49,970 bases of DNA from MWCM01 sp964558315 (GTDB taxonomy: Bacteria > Patescibacteriota > UBA1384 > XYA2-FULL-43-10), in the NCBI GenBank assembly GCA_964558315.1, contig CAZLCL010000004.1, positions 1 through 49,970 of the forward strand. Reading direction: 5' to 3'. The position numbers and the translations under genes are program-made. Every line of letters starts with the position of its first letter. The stretch's first letter is position 1. The notes beneath the pieces were generated by a model. It did no database searches. It had not been told where the DNA came from and worked only from the letters and a program-made list of their open reading frames with translations. Shown here one piece after another: positions 16,963 through 26,979 of this stretch.

Positions 16963-17157
16963 TCATTTGGGGCGGCTCTCTGGGTTAAACGGGGGTTTCT
17001 CCTCCCCAAAATCAATTACAGCTTGACCATTTTCAAATTTAATTTTTGGATTGTTTTCAGCCGTTCTTTCCTCTCTTAGCTTTTTTAGCATTTCCTCAAA
17101 AGCTAAGTCTAGCCCATCACGATCACTTTTAATTGATGTATCATCTTGAGTTGGCAC
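16963..17157 (-). CDS. Small hydrophilic protein, unknown function
   Basis: 64 residues, no cysteines, charged and probably partly disordered: a helical centre LDLAFEEMLKKLREERTAENN and a Pro-rich end EEKPPFNPESRPK. It starts at GTG with a strong GGAGG SD five bases upstream, which supports it as a real gene. It is last in the tyrS-argS-97aa run. I do not recognise the family. Confidence 0.6.
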   Translation of the reverse strand: MPTQDDTSIKSDRDGLDLAFEEMLKKLREERTAENNPKIKFENGQAVIDFGEEKPPFNPESRPK

Positions 17158-17171
17158 AGTGTCCTCCGTTT

Positions 17172-17465
17172 TTATGTAATTATTAATCCATTATTTTCGT
17201 TGCAAGTAATCTCTTGATGACGGTTTAGAAGTTTTTTTCTTAAACTTAGTAATTGTATATGAAATGTCATAAATTTATCTACTTCTCGGCTATCTACCCC
17301 CTCAGAAATGGATAAATGTTCGATAATTTTTTGACATTTATCTAACTCAGTCTCGACCACTTCTAGTTGATATTTAATCTCATCAACGCTTTTAGCTGGT
17401 TCAAAAACCGGAACAGTAATTCCATCTTTCAAAAGATCTTCTAAAGGAATTGGGTTAAGCGACAT
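17172..17465 (-). CDS. Small helical protein after argS, unknown function
   Basis: 97 residues, predicted mostly alpha-helical with a coiled-coil centre (VDEIKYQLEVVETELDKCQKIIEHL, then FMTFHIQLLSLRKKLLNRHQ). No membrane segment or known motif is seen. It starts 19 bases after argS and 14 bases before the 64-residue gene, so it probably shares their transcript. No SD is visible. Function unknown. Confidence 0.6.
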   Translation of the reverse strand: MSLNPIPLEDLLKDGITVPVFEPAKSVDEIKYQLEVVETELDKCQKIIEHLSISEGVDSREVDKFMTFHIQLLSLRKKLLNRHQEITCNENNGLIIT

Positions 17466-17484
17466 AAAAAACCAATATTATTAT

Positions 17485-19131
17485 CTACATTTTTTCCGGA
17501 GTTGATATCGAGCAGATTTTTAACACTGCACATAAAACATGCTTAGTGGCTGTTATTAAAGCAATTCTTGCCTCTTTCAGATCTGCCTCTGCCTCCAAAA
17601 CCCGACAGTTTGCATAAAAATCATGAAATTTGGTAGCAACCCTGTAAGCATATCTCGGCAACCTTTGAAGTTCAAAATCTGAGGCGGTATCGTAAACTAT
17701 ATCTTTGAACTTAATTATTTCATTAAGCAAAGCAATTTCACTTTTTTCTTTGAATATTGTTACATCAATTTTTTTCTGTTTATTGTTGTCTGCTTTTGCT
17801 AAAATTGATGATATTCTTGCATGGGCATATTGAATATAAAAAACCGGATTTTTCTCACTCTTATCTTTGGCCATTTTTATGTCAAAATCAATAGGGGTGT
17901 TATTATTTTGCGATAAAATAATGTATTTAAACGCATCTGCACCCACACCCGATTTTATGACATCTCTCAACAAAATAAAATTACCCTGCCTTTTACTCAT
18001 TTTTATTATTTCTTCACCATTTTTTATTCTGACATTTTGATACATAATAATTTTTAGCCGATTAGGATCATAACCTAATGCTTTTATTGATGCTTTCATT
18101 CTCTCGATGTGGCCGTGATGACCCGGACCAAGCACATCTATCATAATATCCGCACCCTTGTCAATTTTATATTTATGACATGCAATATCATCCGCAAAAT
18201 ATGTCAAAGTCCCCTGCCCGTCACTCTTTCGTAATACATTTTCTGAAGATTCTTTATCCAAACCATCATGATCTATAAACCACAAAGCTCCTTCTCTTTT
18301 CTCTGTATAGCCTTTTTGTTCGATAATTTTTATCGCTTCAGCCGTTTGACCATCTTTTTCCAAATCACTTTGATATATGAACTCATCATATTTTATGTCC
18401 AGTAAACCAGCATCTTTTTTGATATTATTTATCATCTCTTTGATACCCTTTTCGCGCAACAAAGCTACGATTTCATCTTTGTCTTTCATTTTTAAAAATT
18501 CATTTCGATGTTTTCGTATTACATTTATCACAGTATCTTTAACATACTCCCCAGGATACCCGCCCTCAGGAAAAGGTATTTGATTGCCGGTTTCTTTCAT
18601 ATACCAGTAGTAAAATGATTCGATTAATAAATCAATCTGTCCACCGATATCATTGACATAAAAAGATCTTGTGATCTTATTTCCGACAAATGAAAGCAGG
18701 TTTGCCAAACACTCTCCAACTGGGCCTCCTCTGGCGTTACCTATATGGACTGGCCCTGTAGGATTGGCTGAAATATATTCAATATTAATTAGTTTTTTAT
18801 CTTTTGGCTCAATAGAACCATACTGGTTGCCCTGTTCTAAGATAGTATTAAACTCCTGACTAATAAAATTTGAATTCAAAAAAATATTTAAATAACCGGG
18901 ACCGGCAATTTCGACCTTTTTAATAATCTTATCAGAGATGTTTTTTGATATCTTTTCAGCACAAGATCTTGGGTCTGCAGATAACATATTGGCTATAATT
19001 AAAGAGGCATTAGTTGAGTAGTGTCCCATGTTATCTTTCGGCGGTTCTGCTACTTCAAAACCGACTGGGATATTATACCCGCTTTTTACTATAGCTGAAG
19101 CAATAATATTTTTAATAATTTTATTAATCAT
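17485..19131 (-). CDS. argS: Arginyl-tRNA synthetase
   Basis: Class I aminoacyl-tRNA synthetase charging tRNA-Arg. The N-terminal Add-1 domain leads to the HIGH-type motif SANPTGPVHIGNARGG (near residue 115). The KMSKS-type motif is KMSKRQGNFI (near 375). The C-terminal anticodon-binding DALR domain is at about 430-548. Length is 548 residues, normal for the family. The frame is open to a TTG six codons earlier (19149) that overlaps tyrS by 16 bases; the ATG at 19131, two bases after the tyrS stop, is preferred. Co-transcribed with tyrS. Confidence 0.95.
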   Translation of the reverse strand: MINKIIKNIIASAIVKSGYNIPVGFEVAEPPKDNMGHYSTNASLIIANMLSADPRSCAEKISKNISDKIIKKVEIAGPGYLNIFLNSNFISQEFNTILEQGNQYGSIEPKDKKLINIEYISANPTGPVHIGNARGGPVGECLANLLSFVGNKITRSFYVNDIGGQIDLLIESFYYWYMKETGNQIPFPEGGYPGEYVKDTVINVIRKHRNEFLKMKDKDEIVALLREKGIKEMINNIKKDAGLLDIKYDEFIYQSDLEKDGQTAEAIKIIEQKGYTEKREGALWFIDHDGLDKESSENVLRKSDGQGTLTYFADDIACHKYKIDKGADIMIDVLGPGHHGHIERMKASIKALGYDPNRLKIIMYQNVRIKNGEEIIKMSKRQGNFILLRDVIKSGVGADAFKYIILSQNNNTPIDFDIKMAKDKSEKNPVFYIQYAHARISSILAKADNNKQKKIDVTIFKEKSEIALLNEIIKFKDIVYDTASDFELQRLPRYAYRVATKFHDFYANCRVLEAEADLKEARIALITATKHVLCAVLKICSISTPEKM

Positions 19132-19133
19132 AT

Positions 19134-20300
19134 TTAAGAAATTTTCCAAAACTTTCTTTTGCCGACTTGAATTATCATTCCACTATAAACAGAAACCTTT
19201 GCGCTTTCATCAGTTATTTTTGCCCCATCAATTCTTACTGCTCCTTGATTTATTAACCTTTTAATCTCAGAATTTGAAATACCTGCTGATAAGTTATTAA
19301 GGAGTAATACTATATTAAAGTTGCCGCTCATCTTAACTTTAACCATATCATCAGGATGTTCTTTCTTGCGAAATTGATTTATAAATGAATTCTTGGCAAT
19401 TTCAGCAATTTCTTTATTATGATAAATTGTAACAACCTCTTCCGCTAGCATTTCTTTATAATCACGAGGATTTGCCCCATTTTCAATTTCTTGTTGATAT
19501 CTATCAATCACCTTGTCGCTTACAGAGGTGCAAAGAGTGAAAAAAGTAATGATCTGTTCATCTGGTATAGACATAATCTTTCCAAATTGTTCCTTCGCGC
19601 TATCATTTACTCCAATGTAATTACCTAAAGACTTTGACATCTTTTCTTTTCCATCTGTTCCAGATAGCAGATGGGTCATAACAATATCTTGCGGTTTTTG
19701 ACCCAGCTTCTTCTGTAACTCTCTGCCTGCTAACATATTGAATCTTTGATCTGTGCCACCAATCTCTACATCGGCCTCCAGCATTACGGAGTCGTAAGCC
19801 TGCATCATTGGATAAAACAGCTCATGCATTGATATTTCCATATTTTGCTTTAGCCTTTTTTCAAAATCATCTCTTTCTATTATTTGCGCAACGCTAAAAT
19901 TTGAACCAAGTTTGATAATATCTTGCATATTTAACTTTTTAAACCACTCAGAATTTTTTCTAATTTCTATCTTCTTAACATTTAAAATCTTTCCAACTTG
20001 ATCTAAATAAGTCTTAGCATTTAAGTTAATTTGTTCGGCCGTTAAAACCGGCCTTGTCTTATTTTTTCCAGATGGATCGCCAATCATTGCAGTGTAATCA
20101 CCAATTAAAAATATTACTGTATGTCCTGCATCTTGAAATTTTTTCAATTGCCATAAGGCTACAGCATGCCCCAGATGGATATCTGGGCTAGATGGATCCA
20201 CCCCATATTTAACACGCAACCTTTTTTTGCTTTGAATTCTTTTCTTAATACCATTAACTGAAATAATTTCTGAACAATTTCTGCAAATTAGCTCGTTCAT
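19134..20300 (-). CDS. tyrS: Tyrosyl-tRNA synthetase
   Basis: 388 residues, class I. The HIGH motif appears as PSSPDIHLGHAVALWQ near 36-51. Substrate-binding ISMHELFYPMMQAYDSVML and the KMSKS motif KEKMSKSLGNYIG are present. A C-terminal S4 RNA-binding domain (about 325-388, SNSEIKRLINQGAVRIDG) follows. The layout matches the TyrRZ-type bacterial enzyme with an S4 domain. A GGGAG SD precedes the ATG. First gene of the tyrS-argS operon, divergent from the PBP1A gene. Confidence 0.96.
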   Translation of the reverse strand: MNELICRNCSEIISVNGIKKRIQSKKRLRVKYGVDPSSPDIHLGHAVALWQLKKFQDAGHTVIFLIGDYTAMIGDPSGKNKTRPVLTAEQINLNAKTYLDQVGKILNVKKIEIRKNSEWFKKLNMQDIIKLGSNFSVAQIIERDDFEKRLKQNMEISMHELFYPMMQAYDSVMLEADVEIGGTDQRFNMLAGRELQKKLGQKPQDIVMTHLLSGTDGKEKMSKSLGNYIGVNDSAKEQFGKIMSIPDEQIITFFTLCTSVSDKVIDRYQQEIENGANPRDYKEMLAEEVVTIYHNKEIAEIAKNSFINQFRKKEHPDDMVKVKMSGNFNIVLLLNNLSAGISNSEIKRLINQGAVRIDGAKITDESAKVSVYSGMIIQVGKRKFWKIS

Positions 20301-20363
20301 ACAACTCCCAATTATTACCTTGACAAATGAAGTTTAAAAGTCTAAAATTTAGCCGTTTTCTGA

Positions 20364-20392
20364 TTTACATGTTATCAATCAAAGCGTATAAT
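20364..20392 (+). promoter_or_regulatory. Promoter for the PBP1A gene
   Basis: -35 TTTACA (20364-20369) and perfect -10 TATAAT (20387-20392) with a 17-base spacer. They are followed by one of the best SD sites in the window, AGGAGGG, before the ATG at 20416. Confidence 0.75.
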
Positions 20393-20415
20393 GTAAAGAA
20401 AGGAGGGAAACAAAT

Positions 20416-23235
20416 ATGAAAAGAAAAAAATCATTTTTTAGTCGCTTTAAAAACCCTCTAAAGCTTAGAAATATTTTATTACCGAAAAAAGCCCCAAAGA
20501 ATACTTGGAAAAAGGTTTACAAGTTTCTGCTTTATGGGCTAGTTGTTTTTGTGTTTGCGGTGGTTTTTGTTTTTGCCTGGTTTTCAAAAGATCTGCCAAC
20601 ACCGGATAAAATTGCTCAGCGTAGCGCAACACAATCAACAAAAATATATGACAGAAGCGGAGAAATCCTTCTCTACGAAACAGGAGAACAGATTAGAACA
20701 ATTGTTAAAAGTGACCAATTACCCGAAATCTTAAAAGAGGCGACTGTTTCAATCGAAGACGAGAGTTTTTATCGCCATTATGGTTTTGACCTGCGCGGAT
20801 TGGCCGCCGCATTGTGGGAAAAAGTTACAAATCGTAGTGCTCGAACTAGAGGGGCTTCTACTATTACCCAGCAGTATGTTAAAAATGCTTTGCTTGATTC
20901 TAACCGAACCATGACGAGAAAAATTAAGGAACTAATCCTTTCTATTGAACTAGAGGCTATGTATAGCAAAGAAGAGATTTTGACCATGTATTTGAATGAG
21001 ATTCCCTACGGGGGCAATATCGCTGGAGTCGAGGCGGCGTCTAGGACTTACTATGCTAAACCCGCATCTGAATTAACACTAGCCCAAGCGGCGACATTGG
21101 CGGCTATTCCTCAATCTCCCACTTACTATTACCCATATGGAACTCATACCGATGAGCTGGTATATCGTAGAAATTATGTCTTAAAAAAAATGGTTGAAAC
21201 TAAAGCCATAACCCAAGAAGAAGCGGACATTGCTGTTCAAGAAGATACAACAACCGTTGGGGTATCTTTGCAACCAAGAAAAAGCACAATTCTCGCCCCT
21301 CATTTTGCTATGTATGTTATAGAACAGGCAACTAAAGAATTTGGACAGGAAAAAATTCAAAAAGAGGGTTTTAAAATTATTACAACTCTAGATTACGAGA
21401 AGCAGACGATGGCCGAAGAATCTGTAGTTAAAGGAAGCGCAAAACTGGACAGATATAACGCTTCTAATGCCGCTTTGGTTTCTGTGGATAACAATACCGG
21501 AGAAATTTTAGCTATGGTCGGATCACGAGATTATTTTAATACCGAAATTGATGGCAATGTTAACGTAGCAGACTCCCTTAGACAACCCGGCTCATCATTT
21601 AAGCCTTTTGCTTATGCAACATTATTTAAAGATAAGAATTATTCACCTAGCAAAATTATTTGGGATTTACAGACCGACTTTGGAGGCGGATATGTTCCTA
21701 AAAATTATAATGGAAATTTTAATGGGCCGGTTACTATTCGCACAGCTCTGTCGAACTCATTAAACATTCCTGCGGTTAAAGCCCTATCTTTGGCTGGTAT
21801 AGATGAGACAATAAACACCGCCAGTGAGCTCGGTATTACTACTCTAACCGATAGAGACAAGTATGGGCTATCCTTAGTGCTTGGAGCAGGCGAAGTTAAA
21901 CCGGTCGAAATGGCTGGCGCTTTTAGCGTATTTGCATCAGGAGGCATAAAACATGATCTTAAATCAATTTTAAAAGTATATGATGCCAAAGGAAAATTAG
22001 TATATGAATATAATGAAAACTCCGACAAGGGGAGGCAGGTGATTGATCCGCAAATCGCTTATCAAATATCTAGTATATTATCCGACAATCAAGCCAGGTC
22101 TTTAGTTTTCGGCACTAGATCTTCACTCTATTTTCCCGATAAAACTATCGCCGCTAAAACGGGCACCACTTCATCTTACAAAGATGCTTGGACTGTTGGC
22201 TATTCTAAACAAATCTCAACTGCAGTATGGGTTGGCAATAACGACTCGACTCCAATGAAAAATGGCGCTGATGGATCAATTTTAGCTGGACCGATTTTCA
22301 ATAGTTATATGAATAAAGTTGTTACCACCAACGAGCCATTCGATAGACCAAACGGTATTCAAGAATTAACCGTAGAAAAGTTTTCCAACAAAATCCCCTC
22401 AGATCTATCTAGCGAGACAACTACTGACATATTTGCGTCTTGGCAAATCCCCACCGATCAGGACAATGTTCATGTAAAAGTGAGAGTATGCAAATTTAAT
22501 GGATTGCTAGCAGATGATAATGTTTCCGATAGCTTGGTTGAGGAAAGAATTTTTACAAAAATTAATTCTGAGAGGCCGGATAACTCCAAATGGGAAAGTC
22601 CTGTCAGATCTTGGGCATCCAACATGGGTTGGGATAACCTCCCCCCTAGTGATAAGTGTGATATCTCTAGCATGCCTTCGAGCGTTGTAATAACCTCTCC
22701 CGCAAATGGCGCCGAAGTATCGGGTAGTTCGCTAATTAAAGCTGAGGTTAGCTCTTCTTATGCAATTATTAAAACTACCTTTTATATTGATAATGTTTCG
22801 ATTGGTGGTGATGATGCGGCTCCTTTTGAAATCTCATATAATTTTGATTTGCTCTCAAAGGGGAATCATGAAATCTTAGTTATTGCGGAAACTGTTGATG
22901 GATCAGCCCTTAAACACACTATTACAATTTCCGTCAATAAAGATAGCGACCCTCCCGAAATATCAAATGTCACTTCATCAAAAATCAACAGCACCACCTA
23001 TTTGATTTCTTGGAAAACAAATGAACCATCTATGTCACAGGTTTTTTTTGGCACCACATCACAAAGCACCGCCCCATATAATTATTCAAACAAATCAGAA
23101 GTTGATTCTAGCTTAGTTACTAACCATGAAATTGCGATTACGGTATCTGCCGGCACCAAATATTATTATCGAGCAATTTCTTCAGATGCTTATGATAACT
23201 CAGCAGTATCGCTGGAATACTCATTTGGACCATAA
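20416..23235 (+). CDS. pbpA: Class A penicillin-binding protein (PBP1A-like)
   Basis: Bifunctional peptidoglycan synthase, 939 residues. A basic cytoplasmic tail and one membrane helix (about 36-57) precede the glycosyltransferase domain (EDESFYRHYGFDLRG near 114; RGASTITQQYVKNALL near 147). The transpeptidase domain has the active-site SSFK (near 393), SNSLN (near 445) and KTGTT (near 581). After about 680 there are two extra beta domains: an Ig-like one (VVITSPANGAEVSGSSLIKAEV) and a fibronectin-III-like one (ISNVTSSKINSTTYLISWKT). These probably bind wall polymers or partners. Strong SD and promoter. Its 3' end overlaps the convergent radA by 15 bases. Confidence 0.95.
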   Translation: MKRKKSFFSRFKNPLKLRNILLPKKAPKNTWKKVYKFLLYGLVVFVFAVVFVFAWFSKDLPTPDKIAQRSATQSTKIYDRSGEILLYETGEQIRTIVKSDQLPEILKEATVSIEDESFYRHYGFDLRGLAAALWEKVTNRSARTRGASTITQQYVKNALLDSNRTMTRKIKELILSIELEAMYSKEEILTMYLNEIPYGGNIAGVEAASRTYYAKPASELTLAQAATLAAIPQSPTYYYPYGTHTDELVYRRNYVLKKMVETKAITQEEADIAVQEDTTTVGVSLQPRKSTILAPHFAMYVIEQATKEFGQEKIQKEGFKIITTLDYEKQTMAEESVVKGSAKLDRYNASNAALVSVDNNTGEILAMVGSRDYFNTEIDGNVNVADSLRQPGSSFKPFAYATLFKDKNYSPSKIIWDLQTDFGGGYVPKNYNGNFNGPVTIRTALSNSLNIPAVKALSLAGIDETINTASELGITTLTDRDKYGLSLVLGAGEVKPVEMAGAFSVFASGGIKHDLKSILKVYDAKGKLVYEYNENSDKGRQVIDPQIAYQISSILSDNQARSLVFGTRSSLYFPDKTIAAKTGTTSSYKDAWTVGYSKQISTAVWVGNNDSTPMKNGADGSILAGPIFNSYMNKVVTTNEPFDRPNGIQELTVEKFSNKIPSDLSSETTTDIFASWQIPTDQDNVHVKVRVCKFNGLLADDNVSDSLVEERIFTKINSERPDNSKWESPVRSWASNMGWDNLPPSDKCDISSMPSSVVITSPANGAEVSGSSLIKAEVSSSYAIIKTTFYIDNVSIGGDDAAPFEISYNFDLLSKGNHEILVIAETVDGSALKHTITISVNKDSDPPEISNVTSSKINSTTYLISWKTNEPSMSQVFFGTTSQSTAPYNYSNKSEVDSSLVTNHEIAITVSAGTKYYYRAISSDAYDNSAVSLEYSFGP

Positions 23236-24522
23236 ATTGCTGTTGTTTAGATCGTTGATATTTTTTATCTCCTCATTACATAAAACTTTATAGTTCATTT
23301 TTATAGACTCTTTTTTCCGCTCCTCGGCCCCATTTACTTTTCTTACTTCACCCATTAAGCCAATTTCGCCAAAAACAGATAAAGCATCTGGACAAGTTTT
23401 GTTTTTATATGAAGAAATTATTGCTAAAGATACCGCTAAATCAGCCGCAGGTTCTTTAATTTTTAATCCCCCCACCACATTTAAATAAATATCATGATTC
23501 GATAAATTGATCCCAGCATTTTTTTGAATAACTGCGGCAAGAATGTTGAGTCTGTTTAAATCAAAACCCGCAGTAGTTCTTCTGGGATATCCGTATTTTG
23601 TGGGCATGGTCAAAGCTTGAATTTCCATAAATAATATTCTTCTTCCCTCCATAATTGGGCAGATAATACTACCAGGTTTGTTAACTCTCTGAGATAGGAA
23701 AAGCTCAGAGGGATTAAGAACCTCTTTAAGTCCATCTTTCGCCATCTCAAAAATTCCAATTTCACTAGTAGCCCCAAATCTATTTTTTATACTTCTGATG
23801 ATTCTACCGCCATGATCTTTGTTGCCCTCCAAATATAAAACTGTGTCAACCAAATGTTCAATAATCTTTGGACCAGCGATATTCCCATCTTTGGTAACAT
23901 GACCGATAATTAAAACGCTGATATTGTGCTCTTTAGCTAATCTCTGTAAAAATAAGGCAGATTCTTTGACTTGGGAAATACTGCCGGCACTAGTATTTAT
24001 GTCAGAAACATATACTGTTTGAATCGAATCTATCACTAACAATTTCGGTTTATAACTAAGAATTTTTTCTTTGACTGATGATAAATCTCCTCCTGACATT
24101 AACAACATACTATCATTTTTCACTTTTAATCTCTCTATCCTATCTTTTATTTGATACAACGATTCCTCTGCAGATATATAAAAAGTTTTATCTATAGCCT
24201 TACACAATTGAGTAGTAATAGTTGATTTGCCAATTCCCGGTTCGCCTCCCAGTAATACGACACTACCGCTCACTAAACCACCCCCCAAAACTCTATCGAG
24301 CTCAGCCATGCCGGTTTTCTCTCGAAATTTCTCCGTATTGGTAATTTCAGATATTTTTTTAATTTCTAAATCATCTACTGCTCTTCGATTAGAAGATGCT
24401 CGAGACACCGAAATCTCTTTCAGGGTATTCCACTCTCCGCAAAATACACATTTTCCCGACCAAGCTAACGATTCTTCGCCGCAATTGTCACAAACGAATA
24501 ATTTTTGAACTTTATTTGCCAT
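23221..24522 (-). CDS. radA: DNA repair protein RadA
   Basis: 433 residues. N-terminal C4 zinc finger CDNCGEESLAWSGKCVFCGEW (11-31). RecA-like ATPase has Walker A GEPGIGKST (93-101) and a Walker B-type LLVIDSIQT. The family-specific KNRFG motif lies near 248, and a C-terminal Lon-protease-like domain follows. RadA is a branch-migration helicase acting in recombinational repair. The gene overlaps recJ by 11 bases, pairing two recombination genes at the end of the cell-wall operon. The C-terminus overlaps the convergent PBP1A gene by 15 bases. Slightly shorter than the usual 450-460 residues. Confidence 0.97.
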   Translation of the reverse strand: MANKVQKLFVCDNCGEESLAWSGKCVFCGEWNTLKEISVSRASSNRRAVDDLEIKKISEITNTEKFREKTGMAELDRVLGGGLVSGSVVLLGGEPGIGKSTITTQLCKAIDKTFYISAEESLYQIKDRIERLKVKNDSMLLMSGGDLSSVKEKILSYKPKLLVIDSIQTVYVSDINTSAGSISQVKESALFLQRLAKEHNISVLIIGHVTKDGNIAGPKIIEHLVDTVLYLEGNKDHGGRIIRSIKNRFGATSEIGIFEMAKDGLKEVLNPSELFLSQRVNKPGSIICPIMEGRRILFMEIQALTMPTKYGYPRRTTAGFDLNRLNILAAVIQKNAGINLSNHDIYLNVVGGLKIKEPAADLAVSLAIISSYKNKTCPDALSVFGEIGLMGEVRKVNGAEERKKESIKMNYKVLCNEEIKNINDLNNSNLWSK

Positions 24523-26191
24523 TTTTATCTTTCAAAAAATCAATATCTATCACTTTTATCTGTAAATTTTCATTGCCATTCCATTTCTCCTTTTCAATGT
24601 AATAAATTACATCAACTTCATGCAAATTTTTTACTTCCTTGCCTTCTAAATTGCAATTAAAATAAATTGATTTAATCTGCTTATTTTTTTGTAATAGATA
24701 CATAGACAAATGTTTCATCTCTTTTCCTACCAACTTTGGATTCTTAATTTGTGCGAACCTAGATAAAAATATCGGCTTTGGATTGCCCATACCAAAAGGC
24801 TCAATTTTTTCAATACATTCATAAAGCTCCATATCAATCTGCTCTAAATTTAGCTCCGCATCAATCTTGTATTTTTTTTCAAACTCATTTTTGTTAATAT
24901 TTTTATGTGAAATCTCAATGATCTCTGAACAAAAATGCTGGTATTTTGATGCTTTGACACTTAGTCCAGCGGCACCTTTGTGCCCTCCAAATTTTTCTAT
25001 GTCACCCGAAACACAAGACAATAAATCTATAATATTTATTTCATTTACACTTCTGGCGCTTCCAATATATGTTTTTGCTACTTTATCATAAGTAAATACT
25101 ATTGTCGGACGTAAATATTTTTCTGCCAATTTCGATGCGCAAGGACCTAATATCCCCTTGTTCCAATCACCAGAAATTATTACTATGTTATTTTTTGTCA
25201 ATTTTTTTAACTTTATCTCTGTCTCGGCCTCAATTAATAAATTATCCATTAGCAGTTGGCGATCATTATTGTCGCTCTCGAGCTTATCGGCAAGTTTTTT
25301 TGCCTCCATTTCGTCATGAGTTATTAACAGTTTTAATGCATCTTCGGGCGTTGAAACACGACCGGGAGCATTAATTCTCGGCCCGATTGAATATGCGATA
25401 TTATATGCATTGAGTGGAATTGCTAACTTTGCATTATTAATTAATTTTGATATTCCCAAATTTTTTGATTTATTCAAAACGGTTAGCCCATACTTGGCAA
25501 TTATTCTATTACTTGCGATCAATGGCACTACATCGGCTATTGTGGATATTGCCGCCAAATCTAAGTTCCATTTTAAAAATTTTTCTGTAATTTGAGGAAA
25601 ATATTCATGCAACCTACAACACAAAAGATATATAACCCCAGCGCCTGATAAATCTCTAATTGCGCTATCAGCATTGGATATTTTTGGATTAATTAAAGCA
25701 ATTGCTGTAGGCAGTTCATCAGCGGGAAGATGATGGTCGGTAATAATTAAATCTATATTTTTTTCTCGAGCATATAATGCCTCGTTAATATTTCTGATAC
25801 CTAAATCAATAGTAATTATTAATTTGCACTTTTTTTCGATCAAATACTCTATCCCCTCTTTGCTTAAGCCGTAACCACAATCTCTTGATGGAATATATAT
25901 ATAATATTTTATTTTCAAAATATCAAATAATTTTGATAATAAAGCGGCGCCAGGGATACCATCAGCATCATAATCTGCAAATATCCCGACAATTTCATTT
26001 TTTTGAATGACTTTTTTAATTCTATTCAAAATCTTGTCAAAGTCGGGTAATAGTTTCGAATCAGATAACAAGGTATCAAAACTTGGAGATAAAAAACTCT
26101 CCTTATTAGCTAAATCAACCTCTCTGTTTATCAAAATTTGCTCGATAATATCTTTTGAAGACTCTTTTTTAACAATCCAATTGCTTTTCAT
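24512..26191 (-). CDS. recJ: Single-stranded DNA exonuclease RecJ
   Basis: 559 residues, 5'-3' ssDNA exonuclease of the DHH superfamily. Motif I DYDADG at 73-78, the DHH motif in ITDHHLPADELP near 150, SGAGV near 182, and the DHHA1 motif FGGHKGAAGLSV near 400. An OB-fold follows in the C-terminal quarter. The length is normal for the family. Its ATG shares a base with the ftsQ stop (TAATG), and it overlaps radA, so it is translationally coupled on both sides to the cell-division cluster. Confidence 0.96.
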   Translation of the reverse strand: MKSNWIVKKESSKDIIEQILINREVDLANKESFLSPSFDTLLSDSKLLPDFDKILNRIKKVIQKNEIVGIFADYDADGIPGAALLSKLFDILKIKYYIYIPSRDCGYGLSKEGIEYLIEKKCKLIITIDLGIRNINEALYAREKNIDLIITDHHLPADELPTAIALINPKISNADSAIRDLSGAGVIYLLCCRLHEYFPQITEKFLKWNLDLAAISTIADVVPLIASNRIIAKYGLTVLNKSKNLGISKLINNAKLAIPLNAYNIAYSIGPRINAPGRVSTPEDALKLLITHDEMEAKKLADKLESDNNDRQLLMDNLLIEAETEIKLKKLTKNNIVIISGDWNKGILGPCASKLAEKYLRPTIVFTYDKVAKTYIGSARSVNEINIIDLLSCVSGDIEKFGGHKGAAGLSVKASKYQHFCSEIIEISHKNINKNEFEKKYKIDAELNLEQIDMELYECIEKIEPFGMGNPKPIFLSRFAQIKNPKLVGKEMKHLSMYLLQKNKQIKSIYFNCNLEGKEVKNLHEVDVIYYIEKEKWNGNENLQIKVIDIDFLKDKNGK

Positions 26192-26979
26192 TATTTATAA
26201 TAAACCCAGCCGTTAATTCTTAAGTCCACATATTCTTTTATTTCATCTTTTTTTTCCATCAAAACAATTTTTAAATTTTCAAGTTGTTGCTCTGAATCTC
26301 TAAGTGTGTCAAATTTTACGATGATATTATCTTTAGCCACTAAATATAGATCTACTGTTGTTTCCTCGATATAATAATCTTTAACTTCTAAATTTGTCTT
26401 TTCGGTAATATTGTCGTTAATTTTTTGTAAAAATGAGACGAAGTTGTCTGAAACTACTTTTTGATTTATTAATATGGGGACATTTTTATGATCTACAATT
26501 GTAGGAATTGTTAGCATATTGTAATCAGCTATTTCTCTGTATGCAACCCCCTTATCATTTATCAAATAAGATTTATTCTGTGTCAACCAGACTAAATTTG
26601 GGGAGTTTTCTTCAATAATTATTTTAACTGCACTTGGAATCCCTTTATATATTTTTACACTTCGAATCTCAGGAATCTGTTCAATAATTTTTGTTTGGAT
26701 CTGTTGTGAATTTATCAATAGCAAATTTTGTCCTTTGGGTATAAGATTTTCTATAGATTGTGTCTCTATATTGCTATTCCCGCTAATTTGAATTTCTTTT
26801 AAAGAAAAAATGTTAGAAATAAATGTAAAATATATTAATATTCCTATTGGAAAGACAATTTTTAAAATATTTGAAACAATAGAATAATTAGCCTTATTAC
26901 TCTCTTGGCTTTTTGACTTGTAATATAATGAAGGATTTTTTATTACCTTTTTTCTTTTACCACTCCCCCAAGTATTCAA
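26191..26979 (-). CDS. ftsQ: Cell division protein FtsQ/DivIB
   Basis: 262 residues. A basic N-terminal tail (about 1-35) and one membrane helix (about 38-62) are followed by the POTRA domain (FSLKEIQISGNSNIETQSIENLI). The FtsQ beta domain then contains IPEIRSVKIYKGIPSAVKIIIEENSPNLVWL and LINDKGVAYR. FtsQ links early and late divisome proteins and regulates septal wall synthesis. It overlaps murB by 23 bases and recJ by one. Last division gene of the cluster; ftsA and ftsZ do not follow it here. Confidence 0.92.
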   Translation of the reverse strand: MNTWGSGKRKKVIKNPSLYYKSKSQESNKANYSIVSNILKIVFPIGILIYFTFISNIFSLKEIQISGNSNIETQSIENLIPKGQNLLLINSQQIQTKIIEQIPEIRSVKIYKGIPSAVKIIIEENSPNLVWLTQNKSYLINDKGVAYREIADYNMLTIPTIVDHKNVPILINQKVVSDNFVSFLQKINDNITEKTNLEVKDYYIEETTVDLYLVAKDNIIVKFDTLRDSEQQLENLKIVLMEKKDEIKEYVDLRINGWVYYK

